DNA of 49,507 nucleotides, taken from Bacillota bacterium. Its GTDB lineage: Bacteria; Bacillota; Clostridia; Clostridiales; Clostridiaceae. Location of the stretch: positions 1 through 49,507 of the forward strand of contig JAJXWJ010000020.1 of assembly GCA_021781655.1 (NCBI GenBank). The letters run 5' to 3'. The number at the start of each line of letters is the position of its first letter. Within the stretch, counting starts at the first letter, position 1. Made by a program: the position numbers and the translations under genes. Positions 16,784 through 26,800 of this stretch are shown one piece after another. The notes below the pieces were generated by a model. The model had not been told where the DNA came from. It saw nothing but the letters and a program-made list of their open reading frames with translations, and searched no databases.

Positions 16784-17743
16784 TTAATTTAATTCATCAC
16801 TTAAACTTATTGCATACTTATTAATATCATCTCGTAGTTCAATTTCTTCTGTATATTCATCTTCATCATTAACTTCACTGTTTGTTTCATAATCCAGATT
16901 AAACCTACTAATTTCATCTTTCAAATACTCAAAATGTATATCATCTCTTACAATGTAGGAAGATGTATCGCAATTTATCGACTTTAAATAATTATAATTA
17001 CTTAACGAAATTGATACTGGTTTCCATACAATAACAGGTATTTTGCTTTCTCTATTAAAAATACGCCCTTTTAATATAATCATAGGATCTTTAAGTTTTT
17101 CAAATTCAACTGCATATGCCCTTGTAAAGCGGAGCGTAGATGTCTTAACATCTACTATTTCTTTTATATTTTTATCTAAAATACCAATATCCGGCTGCTT
17201 GTACTGATCCAGTCTTTCTGTAATATCATTTTTAACTTTTTCATCAACCTCTATTGTTCTCTGAGGAACTGCTGAATCTGCTTTAAAGACAGTTCCTTTA
17301 AAAAGCTTGTCCTCCCTCTGCTCAAGTTCTCTCCTTAATATTGAACCAGTTACAGCATCAAATTGAATTTCCTTTACGACTTCATAAATAACATGATTAA
17401 TTTTTTCGTTTAAAGATATTCGTCCAAGTTCTGTAACCTTTCCTTCTTTAATATGTTTATAAGCATTTTCTTCAAGAGCAATCATTTTTGCTATAAGTTT
17501 TTTATCTAGTGACGTAACCTGATTTATTGCTTCTGTTGTATGAAGTCCTGCATCATAAAGCTTCAAAATTAGTAACTCTAGTGACTCAAACTCTGCCCTT
17601 GTATACTCTAATGCTTCAACATTTGCTACGGAGATGGGGCAATAAAACAAGCTCATATATTTCAATTTTCCTGCCTTGAAAAGTTCTGGACAGCATTTCT
17701 GAAAATTGCTTAAATCTTCTTTTTTATAATCTGCTTCAGCCAT
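16784..17743 (-). CDS. Uncharacterised protein with a PD-(D/E)XK-like signature
   Basis: 319 residues counted from ATG 17743, chosen because AGAGGTG lies 9 nt upstream (a GTG 12 bp earlier overlaps it). The N-terminal half is helical and includes LFYCPISVANVEALEYTRAE. Around residues 184-200 stands QPDIGILDKNIKEIVDVKTS, i.e. PD-x12-D-V-K, which fits the catalytic pattern of PD-(D/E)XK nucleases. The C-terminus is very acidic (SEVNDEDEYTEEIELRDD). I do not recognise the family; nuclease activity is inferred only from the motif and from its place between a helicase and membrane proteins. Confidence 0.6.
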   Translation of the reverse strand: MAEADYKKEDLSNFQKCCPELFKAGKLKYMSLFYCPISVANVEALEYTRAEFESLELLILKLYDAGLHTTEAINQVTSLDKKLIAKMIALEENAYKHIKEGKVTELGRISLNEKINHVIYEVVKEIQFDAVTGSILRRELEQREDKLFKGTVFKADSAVPQRTIEVDEKVKNDITERLDQYKQPDIGILDKNIKEIVDVKTSTLRFTRAYAVEFEKLKDPMIILKGRIFNRESKIPVIVWKPVSISLSNYNYLKSINCDTSSYIVRDDIHFEYLKDEISRFNLDYETNSEVNDEDEYTEEIELRDDINKYAISLSDELN

Positions 17744-17759
17744 ATTTACTAACACCTCT

Positions 17760-20700
17760 CTAGCTTAAAATTTCCTTTGACAACATAAACTGACCTTTGC
17801 CATTTTTAACTTCAGTAACAAAATAGTCCATAAACTGTGCATACTCTTTTTCACTCTGATTAGGAACCATTTTGCCGTTTTCATCTAAAACTTCATACTC
17901 ACAGGTAGTCAGAAAATCCATGTCTCCTATAACTATCATTTGATTTTTACATCTTGTAAATGCAACATTTAATCTTCTGAGCTCTTTCATAAACCCAATT
18001 CTAGGCTGCTTGCTACTTTTTTTGTAATCGCTTCTTGTTGAACTGTAAATTATTAATTTTCTTTCCTGGCCCTGATAACTATCTAAAGTTGCAACCATAC
18101 TCACGGCCTCCTCCTCCGTTAGCGAGTAAACCTGTTTTTTCAATATTTTTCTTATATTAGCTACCTGCTTGCTGTAGGGAGCAATTATGCCAATTTCCGA
18201 AGATTTTAATTCACCTGAAGCTATTACTTTTGAAATAATATTTCCGATTATCTCACTTTCATAATCATTTATATAGCCTCCACCTGCTGCCGGCTTTTCT
18301 CTTCTTTTTTCGTTATCACTAGTACTTATTACAACTAAAGGCTTGCTGAATATGTCAGAGACAGACTTCATATTTTCCTTGCTTTTTACCGATTCATACT
18401 TGTCCTCATAAAACTGATGTGAAATAATACTTGCTATTTCAGCAGGCATTCTGAATTGAGTCCTTAAAATAGTTTTATTTTTCTCAGGAAATTCTTTTTT
18501 CTTATACAAAAATTCAAAGAAGCTTTCCTTTAATAAATCGTCAGCAACTCCATCCATTTTGCACAGCTTTGCTACTTCCTCATTAACAATCGGAGGAATC
18601 TGAAGATAATCTCCTAGAAGAAGATTTTTTCGTGCTCTTGTCATTGGAACTATAATGTTATGAATCTGAATCTGTCCTGCCTCATCTATTATTGAAACGT
18701 CAAATTCTACCTCTGAGAATTTTCTATTACTATTTATTCCTATACAAGTAGCACCTACAACATCAGCACCTTCAATTAAAATGTTAGTCATTATCTCATT
18801 TCTTTTTTCATCCAATGCCTTATCCCATTCACTAATTGCATTTTTAAGCTTGCATATATTTTCTATAGCTTCAATACACTGATTTTTAAAATTATTTACA
18901 TCCTCAAAACATTTTTTAAGGTTTTCAAACTGAATAATACAACTAAAACTATCATAAGGAAGAGAATATTCCATATTAAAATTCCCATTATTTTGCAGTT
19001 TCATTTTAATTTCACTTAATTCTTTTTTACGTTCAAGGAATTCCTTATCCTTTAGATGCTGCTGAAATTCAGCTGACATTTTATTGTAGGCTTCAACAGA
19101 ATAGTCATACCTTTTCTTTTCTTCATTTATTTTTGAATTTGTCTTTAAAATATCATATTTAACACCTAGTGAAATTGGTAATCTAAATATTCTTATAAGC
19201 GGATTTTTCTTTTTTGTTTCACAAACATATATATTTTTTCTGTTCTTCTCGTCAATAAGTATTTCCAATGCATTCTTAGAAGAACTGCTGCTTTCAAAAA
19301 GATGATTTAAATTTATTAAATAATCCTTTAACATTTTATACTGATAAGATACTTTATTTATAACACTCTGATAACTTTCAAGTAATTTATAAGACTCCTC
19401 TGAAAGCTTTATAAGTTCCTTCAGCCTTTTAGTATCAGTATCATATTTATCTTCATTTTCAATAAAAGTCTTCTTATAACTTGAATACAGCTTTTCACCC
19501 TGCTTCTCTGGCATGAATTCTTTTACATTATCCTGAATCATTTTTTCATTGCCAATACGGATTATTCCTATATCCTTGTTCTCAGCTACCCTTTCCAGAA
19601 CATTATCTACAGCCTTATTATTCTGTGAAGATACAAGAACTCTTTTCCCGATTTTTGTATAATAATCTATCCATGCAACAATAACTGTTGTTTTTCCTGT
19701 TCCAGGAGGTCCTAAAACTAACTGGATATCTTTAGTTTTAATGCCCTTCTCAATTGCCTCCATCTGAGAGATATTTGGAGCAAATTCCCCCTCTTTAGGA
19801 TTTTCAAGCTGTTTTTTAAATTCAGTCCAATACACAGCATTTTCTTCATAGCCTTCTGCTGAAAATTTTTCAAAGGTTTTATACATGTATTTTGATTTTA
19901 TTTTAAATTTTTCTATAGCTGCTAAAACATTTTCCCTAACTCTGCGCTGAACTGTATTATGCTGCAAAAATATTCGTCCGGTATCTGGTATTTCCGAATC
20001 ATTAAATTCAGAAGAAAAACTTATTTCAACCAATGTACTGTCTTCTTCAGAAATAATATTTACAATTACACCGTTTAGTAATTTTCTTTCACCATCGTCT
20101 TTAAATTGAGAAGTTTCGACACTGATCCTTACATCATTTTTAAATATTTTTTCATCATAAACAACGCAGTTAAAAATATATGTAGTATTGTTCATTTCGC
20201 TTCCCTTTGTAGTAGACCTTTTGCTTATGTAAACTAAAGAAGCTCCTGAGATTACCTCTATTTTTTCTGCTTCATCCTCATAATGAGTGTAATCTCTGAT
20301 TGGTTCTAAAATACGTTTTCTAAAGGTTCTCCCAATACTATAAGAATTGTCAATTACCGCATTATTATTTTCAAAATACTCTTTAATTTTTCTGTCCATA
20401 TATTCAAGATAATCTTCTGGCATTACCCATTCTTCATCGCTCATTGAAGCTGGATATTTTAAATACTTTTTTTCTCCGTCGTATATCGTCTGAAGAATTA
20501 CCATAACATTATTTCTAGGCACTAAATTCATTATTGGTTTGTTATAAAAATACTCTTTAGTATGATTCTTTTTAATATTGTATTCGTCCATTATTGCAAC
20601 TACTTGGAAAGAATTCTGTTCACTTCTTATGCATACTAAAAGGTATTTATTAATTAACAATGCAAATTTATAGCTATCATCTGCTTTCTCAAACAATCCC

Positions 20701-20849
20701 ATTACGAGGATTTCAGAATTTACTAATTCTTCAATCACCTGATCAATACAATTTATGTTTTTTACCCTTACTTTATCTCCAATAAATATTTTTAAAGTTT
20801 CCTCTACATCAAACCACTCATTAGAATATAAATTAATTGTATTCTGCAT
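17760..20849 (-). CDS. UPF1/DNA2-like superfamily 1 helicase
   Basis: 1029 residues from ATG 20849 (GTGAGGA 5 nt upstream). An N-terminal ~360-residue region of unknown fold is followed by the SF1 helicase core: Walker A GPPGTGKTT (~380-388), SSQNNKAVDNVLERV (motif Ia), a ~220-residue coiled-coil-rich insertion (~466-686), Walker B IIDEAGQ (~720), LLLGDYLQIPP (motif III), LRTQFRMP (motif IV), ATLDSYQGQERKL (motif V) and RRLNVAFTRCKNQMIVIGD (motif VI). This is the COG1112 group, whose members act on RNA or DNA and occur in defence systems such as Mokosh and in BREX-associated loci. It is the central enzyme of the operon, starting inside the 44-residue gene (17-bp overlap). Confidence 0.88.
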   Translation of the reverse strand: MQNTINLYSNEWFDVEETLKIFIGDKVRVKNINCIDQVIEELVNSEILVMGLFEKADDSYKFALLINKYLLVCIRSEQNSFQVVAIMDEYNIKKNHTKEYFYNKPIMNLVPRNNVMVILQTIYDGEKKYLKYPASMSDEEWVMPEDYLEYMDRKIKEYFENNNAVIDNSYSIGRTFRKRILEPIRDYTHYEDEAEKIEVISGASLVYISKRSTTKGSEMNNTTYIFNCVVYDEKIFKNDVRISVETSQFKDDGERKLLNGVIVNIISEEDSTLVEISFSSEFNDSEIPDTGRIFLQHNTVQRRVRENVLAAIEKFKIKSKYMYKTFEKFSAEGYEENAVYWTEFKKQLENPKEGEFAPNISQMEAIEKGIKTKDIQLVLGPPGTGKTTVIVAWIDYYTKIGKRVLVSSQNNKAVDNVLERVAENKDIGIIRIGNEKMIQDNVKEFMPEKQGEKLYSSYKKTFIENEDKYDTDTKRLKELIKLSEESYKLLESYQSVINKVSYQYKMLKDYLINLNHLFESSSSSKNALEILIDEKNRKNIYVCETKKKNPLIRIFRLPISLGVKYDILKTNSKINEEKKRYDYSVEAYNKMSAEFQQHLKDKEFLERKKELSEIKMKLQNNGNFNMEYSLPYDSFSCIIQFENLKKCFEDVNNFKNQCIEAIENICKLKNAISEWDKALDEKRNEIMTNILIEGADVVGATCIGINSNRKFSEVEFDVSIIDEAGQIQIHNIIVPMTRARKNLLLGDYLQIPPIVNEEVAKLCKMDGVADDLLKESFFEFLYKKKEFPEKNKTILRTQFRMPAEIASIISHQFYEDKYESVKSKENMKSVSDIFSKPLVVISTSDNEKRREKPAAGGGYINDYESEIIGNIISKVIASGELKSSEIGIIAPYSKQVANIRKILKKQVYSLTEEEAVSMVATLDSYQGQERKLIIYSSTRSDYKKSSKQPRIGFMKELRRLNVAFTRCKNQMIVIGDMDFLTTCEYEVLDENGKMVPNQSEKEYAQFMDYFVTEVKNGKGQFMLSKEILS

Positions 20850-20967
20850 CTTTTTCCTCACTTTTTTCGAGTTTTAATGGAAGCTTATAACATTTATCTT
20901 TCTGAACTTCTAAAAGTTCATTTAAGTTTTCTTTATCAGTTTCATCAAGAATATCTTCAATTTTCAT
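20833..20967 (-). CDS. 44-residue acidic peptide between kinase and helicase
   Basis: ATG 20967 follows the kinase stop without a gap, with AGGAGA 6 nt upstream; the frame reads MKIEDILDETDKENLNELLE, then VQKDKCYKLPLKLEKSEEKD, AEYN, stop. It overlaps the helicase start by 17 bp, so all three genes are coupled. The strong start site, tight packing and charged composition support a real gene; it could be a kinase substrate, inhibitor or helicase adaptor. No family recognised. Confidence 0.6.
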   Translation of the reverse strand: MKIEDILDETDKENLNELLEVQKDKCYKLPLKLEKSEEKDAEYN

Positions 20968-21828
20968 TTATTTCTCCTTTTTTGTTCTTGAGCTATAATA
21001 AAATGCCCTTTCAAGTTCCTCTCCATTTTTATATCTGCTATCAGGCTGACGTCTTAAGCATTTTTTCAATACCTTGCTTACTTCCTCACTGATGTTTTTA
21101 TTGTAATCTCTTACATCTGCCACACTCTTCCACTCAACATCCTTTGATGTACATGTTAAATCAATTCCAACCTTTAGATTTCTGCCTGTTAACATTTCAA
21201 AAGCAATAAGTCCCATAGCAAAAATATCTATTCTGCCATAGTTTGTACCTATACCTCCATTTATCTGCTCTGGAGCCTGATAAAGATGTGTCCCGGTATC
21301 TTTTAAGGTTGGCTGTGCTGAAATTCCAAAATCAATAATATATATACTTTGATTATTATTACCATAATTTTTTACAATAATATTTTTAGGCTTCAGGTCT
21401 TTATGCTGAAGATAGGGCACTTTATGTATTTGCCCTAATGTCCTGCTTATCTGCAAGAGCAGTCTGATATTGCTTTTGATTACACTGTAATCTTCATATC
21501 TGCCTTCATTATCCTTTATGATTTTATCTAACGTTATACCATCAATATACTGCATAACAATAACAAACTTCTTTTCTTTAAAATCATCATAATAATCATA
21601 CAGCGACGGAATATTATCAGCTGCTGCTTCTGCTTTAATTAGTGCCTTACATTCATTTATAAGTGTCCTTTTATCTCCACCCTCATAACCAATAATTTTT
21701 ATTCCAACTATCCTGTCTAAATTAATATCAAGTGCTTTATAAAATACTGTATCATTTTTTGCTTCTTCATAAATCGTTTCTATAACTGCATATTGCTTGT
21801 TGTTACGAAATGTAAGCACCTTAGACAA
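20968..21828 (-). CDS. Eukaryote-like Ser/Thr protein kinase
   Basis: 286-residue cytoplasmic protein kinase, catalytically complete: Lys44 (VGIKII), αC Glu59, HKDLKPKN (Asp144, Asn149), DFG (166-168), GTHLYQAPEQ (APE at 185-187) and the Asp of DIFAMGLIAFE. The glycine-rich loop is degenerate (IYEEAKNDTVFYKAL). No transmembrane or PASTA region, so it differs from housekeeping PrkC-type kinases. The start is a TTG with GGAG 5 nt upstream, overlapping the pseudokinase gene by 8 bp. It probably phosphorylates a component of its own operon or a host target on infection, as kinases of other defence systems do (inference). Confidence 0.9.
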   Translation of the reverse strand: MSKVLTFRNNKQYAVIETIYEEAKNDTVFYKALDINLDRIVGIKIIGYEGGDKRTLINECKALIKAEAAADNIPSLYDYYDDFKEKKFVIVMQYIDGITLDKIIKDNEGRYEDYSVIKSNIRLLLQISRTLGQIHKVPYLQHKDLKPKNIIVKNYGNNNQSIYIIDFGISAQPTLKDTGTHLYQAPEQINGGIGTNYGRIDIFAMGLIAFEMLTGRNLKVGIDLTCTSKDVEWKSVADVRDYNKNISEEVSKVLKKCLRRQPDSRYKNGEELERAFYYSSRTKKEK

Positions 21829-23119
21829 AATTCTCCATCTCCTTCTTGGAAACTTCTAAAAACTCCTCTAATGAAGGCTTTTCCATCAAGCTGTTATCAT
21901 ATACTTCATCTAAAAAATCTAAATAGTCATCACTATATTTATCTATTAAAATATCATTATCTAAATTAACAGTACTAAAATTGCCCATATTCATCCAGAT
22001 TAAAAGTACACCAACAGAATAAACATCAACCTTTTCCCAATCTACTCCATCTAAATCCTCTATTGAGTTATTCCTTATTTCAACTGGTGCAAAAGGATTA
22101 AATTCTGCCATATCAAATAATTCTTTCCTTACTGTTGGTACACTTTCATCTTCCTTTATAATTTTCGACGTTTCAAAACATCCTAGTTTAACATCATATG
22201 AAACTCTGTTTTTCAAAACAAAAACATATTCAGGTCTTATTCTTCTATGATGGATTTTCGTATCATATACAACATTTTGAATAGAAATTAATCCTTCAAG
22301 AAGTTTAACAACTATATATAATGCATCTTTGCTGCTAATATTTAATTTTTCCCTTTCTCTCAGTGACACAGCTTTTTCATCAATGCAGTATTTAATATAA
22401 TATAAATCACATTCCCTGGAGGTGTTCTCAATTTCACCTCTTAAAATTCCCTGAGGACTGTCATGCATACCATGCCACAACTCATCCATGATAACGTTAT
22501 CTCTCTCCTTAAAAACATCAGGAGATTTTTTAAAACATCTTATGTAATACCAATTGTATTTATTGTTTATTTTCTCTTTACATATATAATTGAAATCTCC
22601 ATATGAAGCCTCAAAATTCTTTCTTTCAATTTTCCTTACTACTTCACATCTTTTCATTGGAAGTTCATCAATTTCTAATTTCTGAGGTCTATTATTTTTC
22701 AAAAAAATATTTGCAACAGCCTGATAAAGCCTTTTTACAAGTTTAGTTGACTGGTCTACAGTAGCATCTTTAACAATTACGTATTTATCAGACCCTTTTG
22801 TGTTAACATGTACAATTGAATTTACAGTCATTCTGATTTGATGTAATAAATCCTTAGCCTTGCTGTCAATATAATGCTTATCAAAACAATACTCTATTTT
22901 CTTTTCTAAATTATCCAATTTCAAAAGTTTTTCAGTGATATTATCAATTTTTATTTTGTTATCAGCTAATATTGAAACTACTAAAATCTCTATTGCTTTT
23001 CTACAATTAATTGCACTTTCATTTGGGCTTACTCTTGAAGCTGTCTCTGCATCAATACAATAATTGTATAAGTCGTCTTTTGCATAAGTTTCTACATCCT
23101 TTAATATGTCAAAATACAT
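21821..23119 (-). CDS. DUF4145/HEPN-like domain fused to a pseudokinase
   Basis: 432 residues from ATG 23119 (AAGGAG 7 nt upstream; 7 earlier codons are open). Residues ~25-110 match the DUF4145 helical module (AINCRKAIEILVVSILADNK, then LLHQIRMTVNSIVHVN) found at the N-terminus of type I restriction HsdR and other defence proteins. Residues ~180-425 follow a protein-kinase plan, but the catalytic loop reads HHRRIRPEYVFV where HRDxxxxN is expected and the DFG position reads GCF (~313-315), so catalysis is most unlikely. The later VDVYSVGVLLIWMNMG is a normal kinase helix F. It precedes and overlaps the active kinase gene: a pseudokinase-kinase pair in which it may sense and switch on its partner. 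Confidence 0.75.
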   Translation of the reverse strand: MYFDILKDVETYAKDDLYNYCIDAETASRVSPNESAINCRKAIEILVVSILADNKIKIDNITEKLLKLDNLEKKIEYCFDKHYIDSKAKDLLHQIRMTVNSIVHVNTKGSDKYVIVKDATVDQSTKLVKRLYQAVANIFLKNNRPQKLEIDELPMKRCEVVRKIERKNFEASYGDFNYICKEKINNKYNWYYIRCFKKSPDVFKERDNVIMDELWHGMHDSPQGILRGEIENTSRECDLYYIKYCIDEKAVSLREREKLNISSKDALYIVVKLLEGLISIQNVVYDTKIHHRRIRPEYVFVLKNRVSYDVKLGCFETSKIIKEDESVPTVRKELFDMAEFNPFAPVEIRNNSIEDLDGVDWEKVDVYSVGVLLIWMNMGNFSTVNLDNDILIDKYSDDYLDFLDEVYDNSLMEKPSLEEFLEVSKKEMENFV

Positions 23120-23477
23120 AACGTCACTCCTTCCATTCATTAATCATTGGTATATGGTGTGCCACTAACTATATATTCTCTGTATTTCGACAAAACTCCT
23201 TCTGACTTTACGATTAAAATGAAGATTATTTGATATAAAAATTTATATAAAAAAAACAAACCTCCTTTCAGAATCAGGTTTTCACGATAAGAAGAAGCTG
23301 CATATTTCATATGTTTGGGTATATGTTTTCCAGCATCCTGTATACTATGTTATAATAAAATATAAATTATGTAATTATAGAAATCATATACCAAAAAAAA
23401 TTTTATGAGCAATTTAACTTATAAAATTTCTTTTGTGATAAGTTTTCTAAAGATAAACTAATTTAGAGGTGTACGCT
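23120..23477. promoter_or_regulatory. Divergent intergenic control region
   Basis: No gene fits here. For the plus-strand MutT gene there is a -10 TATAAT (23351-23356) with TTCCAG 17 bp upstream, a 7-bp leader hairpin AACTTAT/ATAAGTT (23416-23422 with 23438-23444) and GAGGTG before the ATG. The kinase operon start on the minus strand has only weak boxes (TTGTCG near 23190). The region separates two putative defence units. Confidence 0.4.
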
Positions 23478-23876
23478 ATGAAAAAACAAATAAAGGTTGC
23501 AGCTGCAATCATCGAAAATGCTGACAATGAAATACTCTGTGCTCTTCGCTCGCCAGATATGGCAATGCCTAATCACTGGGAATTTCCAGGTGGTAAACTT
23601 GAAGCTAATGAAGATTGCATGAAAGCTGTAGAAAGAGAAATCCAGGAGGAATTAGGCTGCATAATTCAATTTCAACATATTTTTAATGAAAATACATATG
23701 AGTATGAGGAGTTTATTGTTGAACTCATCACCGCAAAATGTACTCTAATTTCTGGAATTCCAACTGCCAATGAGCATTCGAAATTAATATGGCTAAAACG
23801 GGAAAACCTAAAATCGTTAATTTGGGCACCAGCTGATCTAGCTGCTGTAGAACAATTAATTAACGAAAAAATTTAG
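23478..23876 (+). CDS. MutT-like Nudix pyrophosphohydrolase
   Basis: 132 residues from ATG 23478 (GAGGTG 6 nt upstream). Complete Nudix box GGKLEANEDC...REIQEELGC, starting in the MutT/CTP-diphosphatase style MKKQIKVAAAIIENADNEIL. These enzymes cleave (d)NTPs, often oxidised or modified ones, to monophosphates. The stop lies 12 bp before the start of the PLD-helicase gene, so the two form an operon. This pairing of a MutT protein with a DUF3427 helicase recurs in bacteria and suggests removal of a phage-modified or signalling nucleotide rather than ordinary housekeeping (inference). Confidence 0.9.
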   Translation: MKKQIKVAAAIIENADNEILCALRSPDMAMPNHWEFPGGKLEANEDCMKAVEREIQEELGCIIQFQHIFNENTYEYEEFIVELITAKCTLISGIPTANEHSKLIWLKRENLKSLIWAPADLAAVEQLINEKI

Positions 23877-23888
23877 AAGGTGTTACAA

Positions 23889-26800
23889 ATGTTAAAACAA
23901 GGTATTTACGAACAAATCGTTAACGACAAAATAAAGAAGGAATTAGCTGAAATTGATACTCAAAAATTTGATATTACTTTAGAAGGTTTAGATGTTGAAG
24001 ATGCACGAAAAATATTAACTATTTACATATCATTTATAATCAAGCGAGGATTAAAATTTATACGCGATGGCTTTAAAAGTGATGAAAATAAGGAAGCCCT
24101 TGCTGCCCAAATTAAGCTATGCAACGACATTATTAATCAAATTGTCAGTAACAGCGGTGAAGAAGATTTTAAGGGATTTAATATTTTAGAAAAGGGTGAA
24201 CTTTTAACCTCTATTTATTCAAAGCTTAATTCTGTAAGAGCAATTGAGAGCAAAAAAGTTGTAAGGCCATCAACTTCTATTATAGAAAGTACTTTATTTA
24301 CCGGCTCAACTCAGGAACCGAATATGATGAGTGAAATAAAAAAGGAAATTTCATCAAGTGATTCAATCGACCTATTGGTTTCTTTTGTAAAGTGGAGTGC
24401 TATTAGAAGAATTATAGAAGAACTTCGTGAATTTACTAATCGTGAAGGTACAAGGCTTAGAATAATTGCTACTACATATATGCAAGCAACTGATTATAAG
24501 GCTATTGAAGAGCTCTCAAAGCTGAAAAATACGGAAATAAAAATCAATTATGAAACAAACCATATGAGAATGCATGCAAAATCTTATCTTTTCAAACGTG
24601 ATACTGGCTTTACTGTAGCCTATATTGGATCTTCTAATCTATCCAATCCTGCTCTTACAGAAGGTTTAGAATGGAATTTAAAAATTACAGAGAAAGAATC
24701 CTTTGATATTATAAGAAAGTTTGAAGTAACTTTTGAAAGCTACTGGAATGATTCAAATTTCGAAACTTTTGACATAAATAATGAAAATACTCGAAAGAAA
24801 TTAAGCTCTGAATTATGCAAAGTGATTAATTATAAACAGGAGAAATTCAAACTGCAATGTATAATTAAACCCTACCCATATCAGCAGGAAATTCTGGATA
24901 AGCTTCAAGCTGAAAGAGAAATCTTCCACCAGAATAAAAACCTGATTGTAGCATCAACTGGTGTTGGAAAGACAATCATTGCAGCTTTGGATTTTAGAAA
25001 TTACTTTGAAAAACACAAAAATGCTCATTTATTATTTATTGCTCACAGAAAAGAAATATTAGAACAGAGCATTCAAAAATTCAGAGAAGTATTAAATGAT
25101 TTTAATTTTGGCGATTTATTTGTTGATGGTAATAAACCCTCTCAAATTGAGCACCTATTTATGAGTATTCAATCCTTTAATTCGTCTAACTTCATAAACA
25201 ATACTTCAAAAGATTTTTATGACTTTATTATAATTGATGAATTTCACCACGCAGCCGCAAAATCATATCAAAAGCTGTTAGATTACTATACTCCAGAAAT
25301 TCTCCTTGGATTAACCGCTACACCTGAACGAATGGATGAAAAAAATATATTAGAGCATTTTAATGGAAAAATTGCATCTGAAATGCGTCTTGCAGAAGCA
25401 ATAGATCGTAAGCTATTATGCCCTTTTCAATATTTCGGTGTTTCCGACACAGTAGACTACTCAAAGCTTATATGGCGTGGAAAATATGATATTACAGAAC
25501 TTGAAGGCATATATACTGCAAATACAAAACGTGCGTCTATGATTTTGAAAAGTGTTCTAAAGTATGTCACTGATATAAATGATGTGAAAGGACTCGCCTT
25601 CTGTGTAAGTGTTAAACATGCTAATTCTATGGCAAAATACTTTAATGAGCATGATGTACCCTCAATAGCACTTAGCTCAAAAAGTGAAGATGATATCAGA
25701 AGTGACGCAAAAGAGGATTTAATTTCAGGCAAAATAAAATTTATTTTTGTAGTTGATTTATATAATGAAGGCGTTGATATTCCACAAGTAAATACAATTC
25801 TTTTCTTACGTCCAACAGAAAGTGCCACAGTCTTTTTGCAGCAATTAGGAAGAGGACTTCGTTTGTATGATAACAAAGAATGTTTAACAGTACTTGATTT
25901 CATCGGCCAAGCTAATAAAAGGTACAATTTTGAAACAAAATTCCGTGCAATGCTTGGAAACTCCAGCAAATCCATTCAAAACTATGTTGAAAATGGATTT
26001 TCTTATTTGCCTAAAGGCAGTTACATAGAACTGGAAAAGCAAGCTCAGGATTATATTCTTAAGAATTTAAAGCAATCAATTATTAATAAAAATACATTAA
26101 CTGAAAAAGTAAAATACTTTGAAGCAGATACTGGTCGTCCACTAAATTTAGATTGTTTTTTAAATCATTATGGCTTGACTTTATATGATTTCTATCACAG
26201 CAGTGGTTCTAGATCATTATACAGAATGAAAAAATGGGCAGGAATACTTCAAACCACAGAGGATACTGATGATTCTGTATATAGGGCTATGGTTGGGCTA
26301 TTCCATATTAATTCAAAAAAGCTTATAGATTATTGGATAAATTACATAACAACAGCAGAACTACCTAAAAATGAAGAACAACGGTTAATGAGAAATATGC
26401 TGTATTACACCTTCTATCAAGCAGATCCAGCAAAATTAAACTTTGAATCAATTGATGCCGGCATAAATAAAATTATTTCAAAAGATTTTGTAAAAAATGA
26501 AATTTTAGAAATATTAAATTTTAACCGTAATAACTTGAATTTTGTTTCAAAACAAAATAATTTTAGCTATATATGCCCTCTGGATGTATATTGCAATTAT
26601 TCTACAAGACAAATTTTAGCTGCCTTTGATTATTATAATGAAAAGCAGGCACCAACCTTTCGTGAAGGAGTAAAATACTTTGATGAAAAGAAAACAGATA
26701 TATTTTTAATTAACTTAAACAAATCGGAAAAAGACTTTTCACCATCTACAATGTACGAAGACTACGCTATTAACGAACAGCTTTTTCATTGGCAAAGTCA

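Noticed and set aside
25457-25975. 172-codon minus-strand ORF inside the PLD-helicase gene
   Set aside because: It is the antisense shadow of the conserved helicase motifs, with no ribosome-binding site and no protein-like composition.
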